Of a stretch of 64,000 nt of DNA, positions 9,929 to 18,131 are shown one piece after another. A program made the position numbers and the translations under genes. This DNA comes from Luteimonas padinae (GTDB lineage Bacteria > Pseudomonadota > Gammaproteobacteria > Xanthomonadales > Xanthomonadaceae). The first letter of the stretch is position 1. Every line of letters starts with the position of its first letter. The stretch covers positions 62,001 through 126,000 of the forward strand of contig NZ_BMZT01000008.1 in NCBI RefSeq assembly GCF_014652935.1, written 5' to 3'. Under the pieces are notes generated by a model. The model did no database searches. It saw only the letters and a list, made by a program, of their open reading frames with translations, and was not told where the DNA came from.

Positions 9929-10435
9929 ATGCTGTCCGCGGGGGGCGGAATGGATGAGGTATTCGAGGGCCTGGTTCGAGAAGGAATGGCCCGGATGCGA
10001 TGGAGCCGGAAGAAGGCAGAAAAGGCTGCACACCGCTACCTGAAGCGGCGTGGGGAAGATAAGGCCAAGGCGGGGCTGAGTGCTCTGGCGGAGCAAGGAG
10101 TTCCAGCAATCAGGCCCGCGCGAAAGGTTCGTTTGGTCAAGGCCAATGCCAAGCCGACGGTGCGGCCAGTCCTTACACCAGAGGAGGCCGCCGAACGTGA
10201 GGCTGCCAAGGCAAAGCGTGTGCTGGGGAAGAGGCTGCGCAAGACGGCGAAGAAGGCTCGCGCCAAGCAAGTGGGTGTCGCCGCCACGGGCGTCCAGCCG
10301 GCTGCAAAGCCAAAGAAGAAGCCATTGACGCGCGCCCAACGCGTAGCACGGGCTCTGGGGCCGGACGACGGGCGCCGCCGTGGCGGCAGTCCGTTTCTCC
10401 AAGGAGGCAGTCCGGGACTGGGGCGGAGGCGCTGA
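9929..10435 (+). CDS. Lys/Ala/Arg-rich basic hypothetical protein
   Basis: A 168-residue protein. The N-terminal 45 residues look like a short helical domain; the rest is a low-complexity, strongly basic tail (repeated Lys/Ala/Arg/Pro, about residues 55-150) like histone H1-type bacterial tails, so nucleic-acid binding is a reasonable inference. No family was recognised. The start could also be ATG 9950. It follows the preceding small acidic gene by four bases. The tail composition may inflate apparent similarity to unrelated basic proteins. Confidence 0.55.
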   Translation: MLSAGGGMDEVFEGLVREGMARMRWSRKKAEKAAHRYLKRRGEDKAKAGLSALAEQGVPAIRPARKVRLVKANAKPTVRPVLTPEEAAEREAAKAKRVLGKRLRKTAKKARAKQVGVAATGVQPAAKPKKKPLTRAQRVARALGPDDGRRRGGSPFLQGGSPGLGRRR

Positions 10436-10487
10436 CACCTCGGCGTGGGCGCAGTAAGGTGGAGTCGGGTCCCTTCAGGCCGCCGCC

Positions 10488-11417
10488 ATGTGCTACTCCG
10501 CCCAGGTTCTAGCCGGGTTCCGCAAGTTCCAGCGCCAGACTGGCTCAAAGATGGCCATCCGGGACTACGTGAAGCTGTTTTGGCGGGATCTGGGCAAGGA
10601 TCCCCACGCCAAGCGCCCGAAGGTGCCCCGGGCCATGGAAATCGACTTCCTCCAGTCCGGGCCTGAGGAAATCGCGGAGCTCATTCGGGCCTGGGATGCG
10701 GACGAGATGACGGAACTGTCCCAGGAGTTGTTCAAACAGAAGAAGCGGGTGGCCGACGGGCAGCGCAAGCTGCTGGAAAAAGTCACCAAGAAAGCCCAAG
10801 AAGACGTACGCATTGGCACGGACAAGATGGCCCGGATCCAGGCTCGGATGGATGCCCTCAAGCGCACCGAGCCCAAGCCCAGCGACTCGCGGATCTTCCC
10901 CGGCTACTTCGTACCCGTCATGGTCATGGAAGACGGGCAGCGGATGGTCAAGCCCATGCGCTACCAGTGCCGGCCCGCCGGCAAGCCCGCGATCTACGAC
11001 ACCAAGTTCCCGGGCACCTACAACGCCCGGCGGGACAATCTCGACGGGTTCTGGAAGGATATCTTCGGCCAGCAGCACGCCATTATGGTGGCCGACGTGT
11101 TCTACGAGAATGTGGAGCTGGACGGAAAAAACCAGGTGCTGGCCTTCACCCCGCGCGACAACGAGCCCATGCTCATTGCTTGCCTGTGGTCGAAGTGGAC
11201 GGATCCGAAGGGCGAGCAGCCCGACCTGCTGTCGTTTGCCGCCATCACCGACGAACCTGAGCCCGAGGTGGCCGCGGCAGGCCATGATCGCACCATCATC
11301 AACATCCGGCCCGAGCACGTCAATGCCTGGCTCAACCCCAGCGGAGACCTAACGGCGATGCAGGCCATCTTCGATGACAAGCGGCACCCGTACTATGAAC
11401 ACCGAAAGGCGGCGTAA
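10488..11417 (+). CDS. SRAP-domain protein (HMCES/YedK-like abasic-site sensor) with a helical insert
   Basis: SRAP proteins form a covalent thiazolidine link to abasic sites in single-stranded DNA through the amino-terminal cysteine. Here Cys2 (MCYSA) is present, as are the partners expected from the family: Asn179 (TYNARR), Glu207 (VFYEN) and His266 (GHDRTI followed by RPEHVNAWL). The 309 residues exceed E. coli YedK (about 220) because residues 40-130 form an inserted, highly charged, coiled-coil-like region between the catalytic Cys and the rest of the domain. The usual MCGR opening is MCYS. It stands alone, 52 bases after a basic-protein gene, in a restriction-rich region. The domain call is strong; the role of the insert is unknown. 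Confidence 0.85.
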   Translation: MCYSAQVLAGFRKFQRQTGSKMAIRDYVKLFWRDLGKDPHAKRPKVPRAMEIDFLQSGPEEIAELIRAWDADEMTELSQELFKQKKRVADGQRKLLEKVTKKAQEDVRIGTDKMARIQARMDALKRTEPKPSDSRIFPGYFVPVMVMEDGQRMVKPMRYQCRPAGKPAIYDTKFPGTYNARRDNLDGFWKDIFGQQHAIMVADVFYENVELDGKNQVLAFTPRDNEPMLIACLWSKWTDPKGEQPDLLSFAAITDEPEPEVAAAGHDRTIINIRPEHVNAWLNPSGDLTAMQAIFDDKRHPYYEHRKAA

Positions 11418-11456
11418 TCGTCCCCTTGGTGCCGTTCCCGACGCGACGTTTGGTAC

Positions 11457-11882
11457 ATGACGAATATCGAGAATCTGAGCCTGTCAGAGATTGAATCGCT
11501 TTTACTCGCGGCGGAGAAGCGGAAAGCGTTCTTATCTCGTCGACGTCCGCCTTCTGTAGTCCGGAATGAACTCATTGCGCTGGCCGATTCCTATGGCTAT
11601 GCGATTTCTGAAGTATTTGACGTCTCTCATGCTCCTCGTGCAGTTGCAAAGCGCACCCGGACGCAGAAGCAACGGAAGGCTCCACCAAAGTACCGGGATC
11701 CAGAGAACAGGCGGAACACTTGGTCGGGCCGTGGGCGGGTGCCGCGCTGGCTTGCCGACAAGGTACGGCACGGCGCGCGGATTGCGGACTACCTCATCCC
11801 CGGGCTCGCGCGGCCGACTGTGAAGAATGTCAGATCGATCGGCCGGCGGACCGTCTACAAAGCAGAAGCGCATTCGGGTTGA
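11457..11882 (+). CDS. H-NS family histone-like DNA-binding protein
   Basis: A 141-residue nucleoid protein of the H-NS type. The C-terminal DNA-binding motif TWSGRGRVPRWL is at residues 88-99, preceded by the family phrase PPKYRDPENRRNTW; the N-terminal helical part (1-45) would be the oligomerisation domain. Members bind the minor groove of AT-rich DNA and silence acquired genes. A further C-terminal tail (100-141), basic and rich in Arg, extends past the usual end of the family. A gene of this type on an accessory region fits a self-silencing or xenogeneic-silencing role, which is an inference from context. Confidence 0.88.
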   Translation: MTNIENLSLSEIESLLLAAEKRKAFLSRRRPPSVVRNELIALADSYGYAISEVFDVSHAPRAVAKRTRTQKQRKAPPKYRDPENRRNTWSGRGRVPRWLADKVRHGARIADYLIPGLARPTVKNVRSIGRRTVYKAEAHSG

Positions 11883-12186
11883 TTTATGCCCGAATGCGTT
11901 GCAACAAGAGAGTGCGTGAACTTGGGATGTCTATCGGGGGCAGGGTATGGCAGCGTCCGACCTAAAGCGACAGTTCGTCGCAGTGATGCCGCCGCGCGAG
12001 CCCCAACCGCGTTGAAATCGCGACCACAATCGGTCCGCACCAAGTGCGAATGGTACCCGCTGCAGGTGCCTTCGCAGGAATGCATTGCTGAGCTCAGTTC
12101 ACTTCTCGCGGTGACTTGAGTCTGCCCAGGTAGGCCACAATACTTAGGGGGTGCCGCAGCGGCGGCACGACCGGGGACAAGACGAC
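11883..12186. repeat. Non-coding gap with a diverged copy of a dispersed repeat
   Basis: No gene is seen in these 300 bases. The stretch 11922-11972 (CTTGGGATGTCTATCGG, then GGCAGGGTATGGCAGCGTCC) aligns with copies at 15009-15051 and 20554-20612 over the pattern gattaggg-gc-ttatcg-gggtaggg-gc-gc-tccgacc. The rest of the gap, including the upstream region of the DUF2026 gene, shows no further recognisable element. Confidence 0.45.
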
Positions 12187-12834
12187 ATGGCAAAGGACAA
12201 GGCGGCTTCACCGAAGCTCCAGCTCACGCTGCCTGAGTACAATCGCATCTACGAAGTCATCTATTCCGTGCTTGAAGGAAGGGCAAACACACCCTTCGCG
12301 TGCACCTTCTTTGCTACCGCAGGGGCGCTGATCCTTAACAAGCACTATAAGATTCCAGCTCGTGCTGTAGCAGGCGCTTTCCTACTGTGCACTGATCCGG
12401 CGCCTTCGGTAATCAGCATTGCGAAGAACGAAAATGGCATGGTCGCGTCTGATCGTGATGGGTTCCATATGTGGGTCCAGACCGAAACCTATGTGATTGA
12501 CTTCATGGCACCGATCTTCCGCGAGTCCGTTGGTGGCAAGGGCTATTCCATCAGCGTGCCACGCAGAATGTTTCAGCGCCCGTTGTCTACGGAAGCGGAG
12601 TCCATCGACAAGCTACACGTGCCTGGCGACTACTTCACGATTCCCAGCATCGAGCTGACTGACGAACTTGTTGATTCACTACTTGATCGAGATGGAAGCG
12701 TGGATCTTCTGAAAACAGTCGATCGTTGGTTCAAGAAGTACCCAAAGAAGCTGGATGACATGAGCCTGTTGAATGATCTCGGGGAAGTGCACAGGCTGAC
12801 TTTGAGAGCACCCAGGATTTCGGGGGCTTGGTAA
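12187..12834 (+). CDS. DUF2026 family protein
   Basis: A 215-residue protein that I recognise as DUF2026: LTLPEYNRIYEVIYSVLE near the start, ACTFFATAGALIL near residue 34, and DGFHMWVQTETYVIDFMAP near 93-111. The order Cys (about 35), His (about 96) and Asp (about 106) is what a papain- or transglutaminase-like fold would use, so a thiol-hydrolase activity is possible but not shown. ATG 12187 begins the conserved region; a GTG at 12151 is in frame but adds only a charged leader. Four bases separate its stop from the next gene, so the two probably work together. Confidence 0.7.
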   Translation: MAKDKAASPKLQLTLPEYNRIYEVIYSVLEGRANTPFACTFFATAGALILNKHYKIPARAVAGAFLLCTDPAPSVISIAKNENGMVASDRDGFHMWVQTETYVIDFMAPIFRESVGGKGYSISVPRRMFQRPLSTEAESIDKLHVPGDYFTIPSIELTDELVDSLLDRDGSVDLLKTVDRWFKKYPKKLDDMSLLNDLGEVHRLTLRAPRISGAW

Positions 12835-12838
12835 ACGC

Positions 12839-13762
12839 ATGATCACACTCAACAGTGAGCGGGGTCTTGTTCGCATCATGTCTTGGGATGACATCGAGTC
12901 TGTCCCTGGATTCACTTCGGACATCGACCCCAAGACAGTGAAGCTCAAAGAGATTATCGGCAGCTACACGTTCGATGCTCTCATCCCATGTGGGCTTTCG
13001 ACTTGCCACCAGCCTCACGGTAACGGATTCCTTGTTGCGGCGGCAGACGGCAGAGTTACGAATATTGGGCGCATTTGCGGCAAGAAGCACTTCAACGTTG
13101 AGTTCACACATATGAGCCGCATCTTCCTTGCGGCTGTTAGGGCGCAGCAGAGCCGCGAGTTCCTGGGAGAGCTGAAGAATCGACTTCCCGGCATCTCAGC
13201 AGAAGTCGCCACAATCAAAAATGGGCAGCATGGCGCGGCGTGGATCAACGCCCGTGTTAATCAGCTCACTGGAAGTTCAGCCGCTCTTCCGACGTCGATC
13301 GTCAACGCGGTTCGCCAAGCGGTCCGGCGCGGCGATGGCACCCTTATTATTGAGCGGGCGGCGACCAAGAAAGAGCGCGAAGAACGATTTGCAGCAATGG
13401 ACGTAAAGGGTCTTGAGCATCTGCGCCGGAATGTCCCATTTGTTGTAGAGGATCGCGTCGGTCAGCTAGATGGATTCCCCGCGCTTGCCCCTGGCAATGG
13501 ACTTCGGGAAGTCCTCGGGACCATCGAGCCGTTCCTAACAGCTCTTAAGGAAGCGGATATTGAGAGCCTGTCGGATAAGCAGCTACGGGAGCTGACGAAG
13601 GCAGGCGGCGAGCTTGATGCGAACCTCGAGCGGCTTCGCAGCATTATCACCGCTGGAAGGCGCTTGCTGAAACGACGGAACATTCAGCAACTCACGCGGT
13701 TCGCCACTAGCAGTACGGACAATCGCTTGTTTGTGGCATTCCTTCGAGACCTTCCCAACTGA
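12839..13762 (+). CDS. Unrecognised protein with an N-terminal Cys/His metal-binding motif
   Basis: A 307-residue protein of no recognised family. The N-terminal part has a compact set of possible zinc ligands: PCGLSTCHQPHG (about residues 51-62) and, 18 residues on, GRICGKKHF (about 77-85). The middle and C-terminal parts (90-307) are helical, charged and contain several Leu/Glu-rich stretches. It starts four bases after the DUF2026 gene, so co-expression is likely. The layout suggests a metal-binding head with a long helical body. DNA or RNA binding is only a guess. Confidence 0.6.
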   Translation: MITLNSERGLVRIMSWDDIESVPGFTSDIDPKTVKLKEIIGSYTFDALIPCGLSTCHQPHGNGFLVAAADGRVTNIGRICGKKHFNVEFTHMSRIFLAAVRAQQSREFLGELKNRLPGISAEVATIKNGQHGAAWINARVNQLTGSSAALPTSIVNAVRQAVRRGDGTLIIERAATKKEREERFAAMDVKGLEHLRRNVPFVVEDRVGQLDGFPALAPGNGLREVLGTIEPFLTALKEADIESLSDKQLRELTKAGGELDANLERLRSIITAGRRLLKRRNIQQLTRFATSSTDNRLFVAFLRDLPN

Positions 13763-13907
13763 GTCATGATCGTAAAGATTCACGACGCATTGCTAGCCTC
13801 GCTCCTGAGGCCGCTTTCGACCCGAAGCAGACATGCGGTGCACTAGAACGGGTGCCTGAAGCGCGCGGGCGACGGGCACCGGCAAGCCTCGCTGAGAAAG
13901 GACGGCC

Positions 13908-14282
13908 TCAGGCGCGCTTTTCGGCGCGCAGCAGCGCGACCTGCAACTCGAGGCGCTTGAGTTCCCGCAGCATGCGGTTGGCCTGCATGTGGCTACCCAT
14001 GAAGCTCTTTGTCAGTGTGGTCATCTGGAAAAGAAGCAGCGCGCCCACGCCCCACTTCACGGCCGCCACTACGTCAGTCGTCGTGACCATTTGCCAGAAT
14101 GCGTAGGCACCCATGACAAAGGCGACTGCACCCGCGGCGTAGGCGACCCACAGCGCCCATGCCATCGGCCCCCGGAACATCCCAAATGCTTGCGCCACGT
14201 ATCCGGGCTCGCCGTGACGGGCAAGCAGTTCGCGGTCTTCCTCGGTCAGGGCCCGTCCGATCATTTCATCAAGCTTGTTCAT
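13908..14282 (-). CDS. Small two-pass membrane protein (DUF6768-like) paired with an ECF sigma factor
   Basis: A 124-residue protein with a short N-terminal soluble region (MNKLDEMIGRALTEEDRELL), two hydrophobic segments (about residues 45-66 and 75-93) and a helical C-terminus. The start ATG 14282 lies four bases after the stop of the ECF sigma-factor gene, so both are in one operon. This N-terminal phrase and position are typical of DUF6768 proteins next to ECF sigma factors, where an anti-sigma role has been supposed; I infer the same here without a recognisable anti-sigma zinc motif. Confidence 0.6.
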   Translation of the reverse strand: MNKLDEMIGRALTEEDRELLARHGEPGYVAQAFGMFRGPMAWALWVAYAAGAVAFVMGAYAFWQMVTTTDVVAAVKWGVGALLLFQMTTLTKSFMGSHMQANRMLRELKRLELQVALLRAEKRA

Positions 14283-14286
14283 GGCT

Positions 14287-14835
14287 TCATCCTTCCAGTA
14301 GAGCGCGAACCTTGCGCCGCGCGTGCATGAGCCGGGTCTTGACCGTTCCCGGCGGTATGTCGAGGGCAATGGCGATCTCCGCCACGCTGAGGTCCTCGGT
14401 ATAGAAGAGCGCGAGTGCAGAGCGCTGGGCAGCCGGAAGCGTTGCAACCGCCTCCATGACTCGCGAGAGCTCGAAAGCGAACTCGGCCGAATGGTGGTCG
14501 GGTGTCTGGATTGCGACGCCGTCGCCAGCCTCTTCTGGCTCGAATGGCTCCCGAGTCGATCGGTGGAATAGGCGCTGGCAGCGGCGGGTCACGATCCGGT
14601 AAGCCCAAGCCGGAAAAGCTGCCGGGTCGTCCAGTCCAGCCAAGCTGCGAAGGATCTCGACCCAAGCCTCCTGCGCCATGTCCCGTGCCCGCTCCGCGTC
14701 ACCGATGACGCGCCATGCATGACGCAGGAGACGGGGCTGCCACCGGGCGACGAGACGGGCGAGCGCGTCCCGGTCGCCAGCCTGGGCGGCTGTGACCAGG
14801 TACTCGTCGAAGATACGTTCACTATCGCGATTCAT
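14287..14835 (-). CDS. ECF-type RNA polymerase sigma factor
   Basis: A 182-residue alternative sigma factor. Region 2 is visible at about residues 25-90 (RDMAQEAWVEILRSL contains the polymerase-binding helix) and region 4 at about 120-175 (LPAAQRSALALFYTEDLS, then IPPGTVKTRLMHARRKV, the helix-turn-helix for the -35 element). ATG 14835 was chosen because it starts the conserved part and has GGATGGGGG upstream. The downstream small membrane protein is the likely regulator. The regulon is not visible; no repeat of a candidate promoter motif was found upstream of the operon. Confidence 0.9.
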   Translation of the reverse strand: MNRDSERIFDEYLVTAAQAGDRDALARLVARWQPRLLRHAWRVIGDAERARDMAQEAWVEILRSLAGLDDPAAFPAWAYRIVTRRCQRLFHRSTREPFEPEEAGDGVAIQTPDHHSAEFAFELSRVMEAVATLPAAQRSALALFYTEDLSVAEIAIALDIPPGTVKTRLMHARRKVRALLEG

Positions 14836-15394
14836 TGCCCACCGTCGCCCCCATCCTTCAATGCATCTTAGGTGCGCTGAAGCGGCGGATCGGTTCAAAG
14901 TGCGTGGGGGCGGCGCAGCCGGCAAGGTCTGATCGCCCGCCTTTTGTAGACGGACCGAAGTCCCGGTCCAGGTGTGTCCGCTTCTCGCCGAAAGGGGGCC
15001 CGGCAAGTGATTAGGGAGCATTATCGAGGGTAGGGAAAGCAGCGTCCGACCAATACGGATGAGGCAGATTCTGGGTTGACGTCACTACCTAGACGTCCGG
15101 CGATTGCATGACTTGACACTGTTGTTGAGCAGTCTGCATAGCGCGAGCTGAGATCTTCGCAGGAGGGGAGCTTGATGGCAAAGATTGACGGGTCCTTGCT
15201 GGGCGGACGTGCTGCAAGATCTTGAACGCGAGGTGGAGCGCCCGACCGCGACCGGAACCCTAGCGCGTTATGGACGAACTCGACGGTGAGGGTCTGCTTC
15301 ACGTCGGCCACGGTGGCCTGCGAGATCTTCCCGGCGCGCGGTGAATCAACCTAGCGCGATACACTGAACCCATCGGATTGAGGAATGTCAGCGC
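14836..15394. repeat. Long non-coding gap with a dispersed repeat and a possible gene remnant
   Basis: No intact gene is supported. Bases 14974-15051 contain a hairpin-like TGTCCGCTTCTCGCCGAAAG followed by the repeat also found near 11,922 and 20,554. On the minus strand, bases 15325 down to 15200 read KISQATVADVKQTL and then a segment ending FVHNALGFRSRSG; this looks more protein-like than its surroundings but has no start, no recognised family, and the frame becomes compositionally odd below 15,230, so it may be a decayed gene fragment. Confidence 0.4.
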
Positions 15395-16180
15395 ATGAGT
15401 GAACCCAACCAGCCGGCTGCGCTTTTTGGCTTACTGCTTATCACGGCTGTCGCCACTGCCTCGCATAGCAAGGAAGGTGAGCAAGCGGCCCTGACTGAGG
15501 TTGAGCGCTGTAGCGCTTGGCTAGCGCAACGTACATCGTCTGACCCGCCTGCGATCGAGGCCGTTGGGCTGCGCACCATATGCGCTGACCTTGGGAGTGG
15601 GATGAGTCGCGAGATCGCGCAGCGGTTCGTTGATCATATCAATCGCATTCCGCACGGCCACTCGCCGCAGGTTGTCGTGCGTTCCCTCGGCGGTGAGGTC
15701 GACAATGGTTTGAAGATGGGAGAGGCGGTTCTCAATCGTGGCGCCGCTGTTCACGTTTTCGACTTTTGCGCGTCGTCATGCGCAAATTACCTGTTCCTAG
15801 CCGGTTCAAAACGTTACGTCATGCCCGACTCTGTAGTGCTCTTTCACGGAGGGATAGTCGCGCAGAGCCTTCTTAGTGCAGAGCTAAGTGATGCTGGACG
15901 CGCAAAGCTAGGGCGATCGCTTGAGCGTCAATCGCAGTTTTTGAAGCGCGCAGGCATTAGTGCCGACTTCTTCGAGACGATGGACGGACTCAATGCAGAA
16001 GGCGTGGCGGCACGTGCTTGCCCTGAGAAGCACTCGATTGCAGCCGTGGTCTTGTCTGACGAGAAGCTCGCCGATGCTGGCGCACACGTTGCAAGCAACA
16101 TGGGCCCCCAGTCGCAGGATGAGGTTGAACGCGTCATGGTGCGCTACGGAATGGAGGAATCAACATGTTTCTGGCGTTAG
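15395..16180 (+). CDS. ClpP/crotonase-fold periplasmic protease-like protein (COG3904-type)
   Basis: A 261-residue protein with an N-terminal hydrophobic segment (about residues 8-24) consistent with export. The core resembles the ClpP-fold proteins grouped as COG3904: VVVRSLGGEVDNGLKMGEAV (about 87-106), then FCASSCANYLFLAG with the expected nucleophile serine at 127 or 128 and a His in VLFHGG (His151). Two cysteines (125 and 129) bracket the serine and could form a disulfide in the periplasm. The next genes encode two tiny exported peptides and an ABC transporter in the same direction, which makes a peptide-processing role worth testing. Activity and substrate are not known. Confidence 0.65.
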   Translation: MSEPNQPAALFGLLLITAVATASHSKEGEQAALTEVERCSAWLAQRTSSDPPAIEAVGLRTICADLGSGMSREIAQRFVDHINRIPHGHSPQVVVRSLGGEVDNGLKMGEAVLNRGAAVHVFDFCASSCANYLFLAGSKRYVMPDSVVLFHGGIVAQSLLSAELSDAGRAKLGRSLERQSQFLKRAGISADFFETMDGLNAEGVAARACPEKHSIAAVVLSDEKLADAGAHVASNMGPQSQDEVERVMVRYGMEESTCFWR

Positions 16181-16453
16181 TGGAGCGTGGAACATCTTGT
16201 GCAGTGGTGCATACGCAAAGAATGGCCATCACACTTTGGCAATCACGTTGCCTTCACTTGTGATGGGGCCCTCACAATCGCTTCTTCACGGTCCGTTTGC
16301 TCAGGCGATGTGATATCAGGGACATGCCTGATGCGGCGGTGGACTGATCACCGCATCCAGCGGCAATCTCAAGATGCGTCGCGGGAAGCAGGAAGCAGGT
16401 TCATGCACTTCGCATCAGTGCGTGGAATCCATTCTCAGAAAAGGAAGACGTAA

Positions 16454-16651
16454 ATGAAGAAGATGAAGATCGGTATGGCTGGTCTGCTCGCTGCGTGTGC
16501 ACTGGCAATCTCGGTCCCTGCGCTTGCTCAGGCTCCTGCAGCTGCGCCTGGTACAAATGCGCAGACAGACGCAGAAGCACAGGGGCGCGAAGTACGCTGC
16601 GGCGTCCGTTCCGACGGCGTTGTCTACTGTGAGATCGTTATCGTCTGGTAA
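16454..16651 (+). CDS. Very small secreted peptide
   Basis: A 65-residue precursor with a clear signal peptide: a basic start (MKKMKIGM), a hydrophobic core (about 9-24) and a cleavage motif ALA before QA at about residue 25. The mature part of about 40 residues is Ala/Pro/Thr-rich and ends REVRCGVRSDGVVYCEIVIVW, with two cysteines that could form one disulfide loop. A good ribosome site (AAGGAAGA) precedes ATG 16454. No family was recognised. It lies between a protease-like gene and an ABC transporter, and a strong RNA hairpin follows at once. Confidence 0.65.
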   Translation: MKKMKIGMAGLLAACALAISVPALAQAPAAAPGTNAQTDAEAQGREVRCGVRSDGVVYCEIVIVW

Positions 16652-16658
16652 GAAGCGT

Positions 16659-16687
16659 GGGGGTGCTTGGCGAGCGCCAAGCCCCCC
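16659..16687 (+). terminator. Strong GC hairpin between the two small peptide genes
   Basis: Arms GGGGG-T-GCTTGGC and GCCAAGC-CCCCC with a four-base loop GAGC. No T-run follows, so complete termination is unlikely; partial termination or protection of the upstream peptide message is more likely. Confidence 0.5.
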
Positions 16688-16740
16688 CACCATGCCGCTT
16701 TGCATCACGAAACGGTGTTTGGGAGAGGATGGTTTCCGAA

Positions 16741-16944
16741 ATGAAATTACTGAAACTTGTAGCTGCTTGTGGAGCCCTCGCCATTATGGGCGGATGCGCA
16801 ACCACAGACGGTCCTGAGACTGTCTTCATGCAAGACGCCACTGCGGACTGCCGGCCGAGCGCTGGGGCGAATGCACCGGTTTGTAAGACTACGTATTGGT
16901 CGTCTAAGGACGGTCGGCTCGATAAACCGCGCCGGGACGACTGA
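16741..16944 (+). CDS. Very small lipoprotein
   Basis: A 67-residue precursor starting MKLLKLVAACGALAIMGGC, a signal peptide ending in a lipobox-like MGGC (the lipidated Cys would be residue 19). The mature part of about 49 residues has two further cysteines (PSAGANAPVC and DCRP) and a charged C-terminus. ATG 16741 was preferred; ATG 16729 is in frame but touches the GGGAGAGG ribosome site. It precedes the permease gene by 43 bases. No family was recognised. Confidence 0.6.
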   Translation: MKLLKLVAACGALAIMGGCATTDGPETVFMQDATADCRPSAGANAPVCKTTYWSSKDGRLDKPRRDD

Positions 16945-16987
16945 GCGTGGCGATGCGTCCTAGTGTCAGCTTACGTCGCCAGTTCGC

Positions 16988-18124
16988 ATGAGGATCGCCT
17001 TGGGATTGGCGCTGATGCGCCTGCGCGAGAAGCCGTTTCGAATTATCTACCTGGTTGCCTCGCTCATCATCGCGGTGGTCAGCTGGATTATCTTACACAC
17101 CGTTGCTCAGCAGTTCTCCAATGCGAAAGGTGTGCAGCGCGACGCAATCACGGTGTCCGCTGAGCGGGTCGGACAGAGCCTGCCGATGCGATACGTCGAG
17201 CAAGTTCGGCACATGGATGGCGTTGCCGACGTAGCGTTCATGAACTTCCTGCCCGTCCTTTGCAATGCGCCATCGACCGCGGCGACGCTCAATGCCTGGT
17301 CCATCCCCCCTGGTCGCGCGCAGGCTCTTGGTCAATCAGTAGCACCAGGCGTTATGGACGCTTGGGCGAGTGGTGAAAGCAACATCCTTGTGGGTGCACA
17401 ACTTGCGCAGACCTGCGGCTGGGCGGAGGGCATGACTCTCGAACCGCTGGATCTTTTCAGTCAGCGCCCCGTACAAATCCATGTGGCCGGAATCCTGCCT
17501 CAGAGCGAGAGCGGGAGTGCGGATCACGTCGGCTTTGCACACTATGCCTATGTCAATCGCCTTCTTCCTCCGGAGAGTCAAGATCGCGTCCTGATGATGC
17601 GCGTTTATGGCGAAAGTGGCGTTGACCCGTCTGTGCTAGCGAACGAAATCGAACGGATGTTCGCGACTGACACGCAGCCGGTTGAGGCCAGTGAATCCGC
17701 TGAGGCTGAAAGCATGCTGAGCCGGTTCGGAAATGTCTCTGCATTGCTCTGGCTGGTGATGGCGGCGGTTAGCATCTGTGCGCTTTTGGTTTTTGTAAGC
17801 ACTTGGGCGCATTCCGCAGCCGAGCGCAGAGCGTCGATGGCAACGCTGCTCGCCATGGGATTTCAGCGATCCCAGATATTCTTTGGCTTGGCGATGGAGC
17901 TTGCGCTGGTCACGCTGGCTAGCGCCGTGTTAGGCGCGGCATTGGGGCAGGCGTTGATTCATTTCTTGGATCCTCAGGTTTCCCTGTATTTGGGGCGCCT
18001 TCGCACCGCTGCCGACTCCTACTTCATGTTGGGAGGGGGGCTGCTCTTCCTGGTCATCGCGTCTGCGGCGCTACCAGCCCGCACAATTGCACGCGTCTCG
18101 CCGCACGATCGCCATGCGCTGTGA
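16988..18124 (+). CDS. FtsX/MacB-like ABC transporter permease
   Basis: A 378-residue integral membrane protein with the FtsX/LolC/MacB layout: one membrane helix near the N-terminus (about residues 18-38), a large periplasmic domain (about 40-250) and three helices at the end (about 252-275, 297-325 and 343-365). This family acts on substrates in or at the outer face of the inner membrane instead of classical import or export. It is followed after seven bases by a second permease and then by an ATPase gene. The start ATG 16988 leaves a short, positively charged N-terminus as expected. Confidence 0.85.
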   Translation: MRIALGLALMRLREKPFRIIYLVASLIIAVVSWIILHTVAQQFSNAKGVQRDAITVSAERVGQSLPMRYVEQVRHMDGVADVAFMNFLPVLCNAPSTAATLNAWSIPPGRAQALGQSVAPGVMDAWASGESNILVGAQLAQTCGWAEGMTLEPLDLFSQRPVQIHVAGILPQSESGSADHVGFAHYAYVNRLLPPESQDRVLMMRVYGESGVDPSVLANEIERMFATDTQPVEASESAEAESMLSRFGNVSALLWLVMAAVSICALLVFVSTWAHSAAERRASMATLLAMGFQRSQIFFGLAMELALVTLASAVLGAALGQALIHFLDPQVSLYLGRLRTAADSYFMLGGGLLFLVIASAALPARTIARVSPHDRHAL

Positions 18125-18131
18125 GTGAACT

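Noticed and set aside
15200-15325. Protein-like stretch on the minus strand (KISQATVADVKQTL...)
   Set aside because: Convincing for about 30 residues only; no start codon with ribosome site, no recognised family, and the rest of the frame has odd composition. Noted as a possible remnant in the gap entry, not called as a gene.
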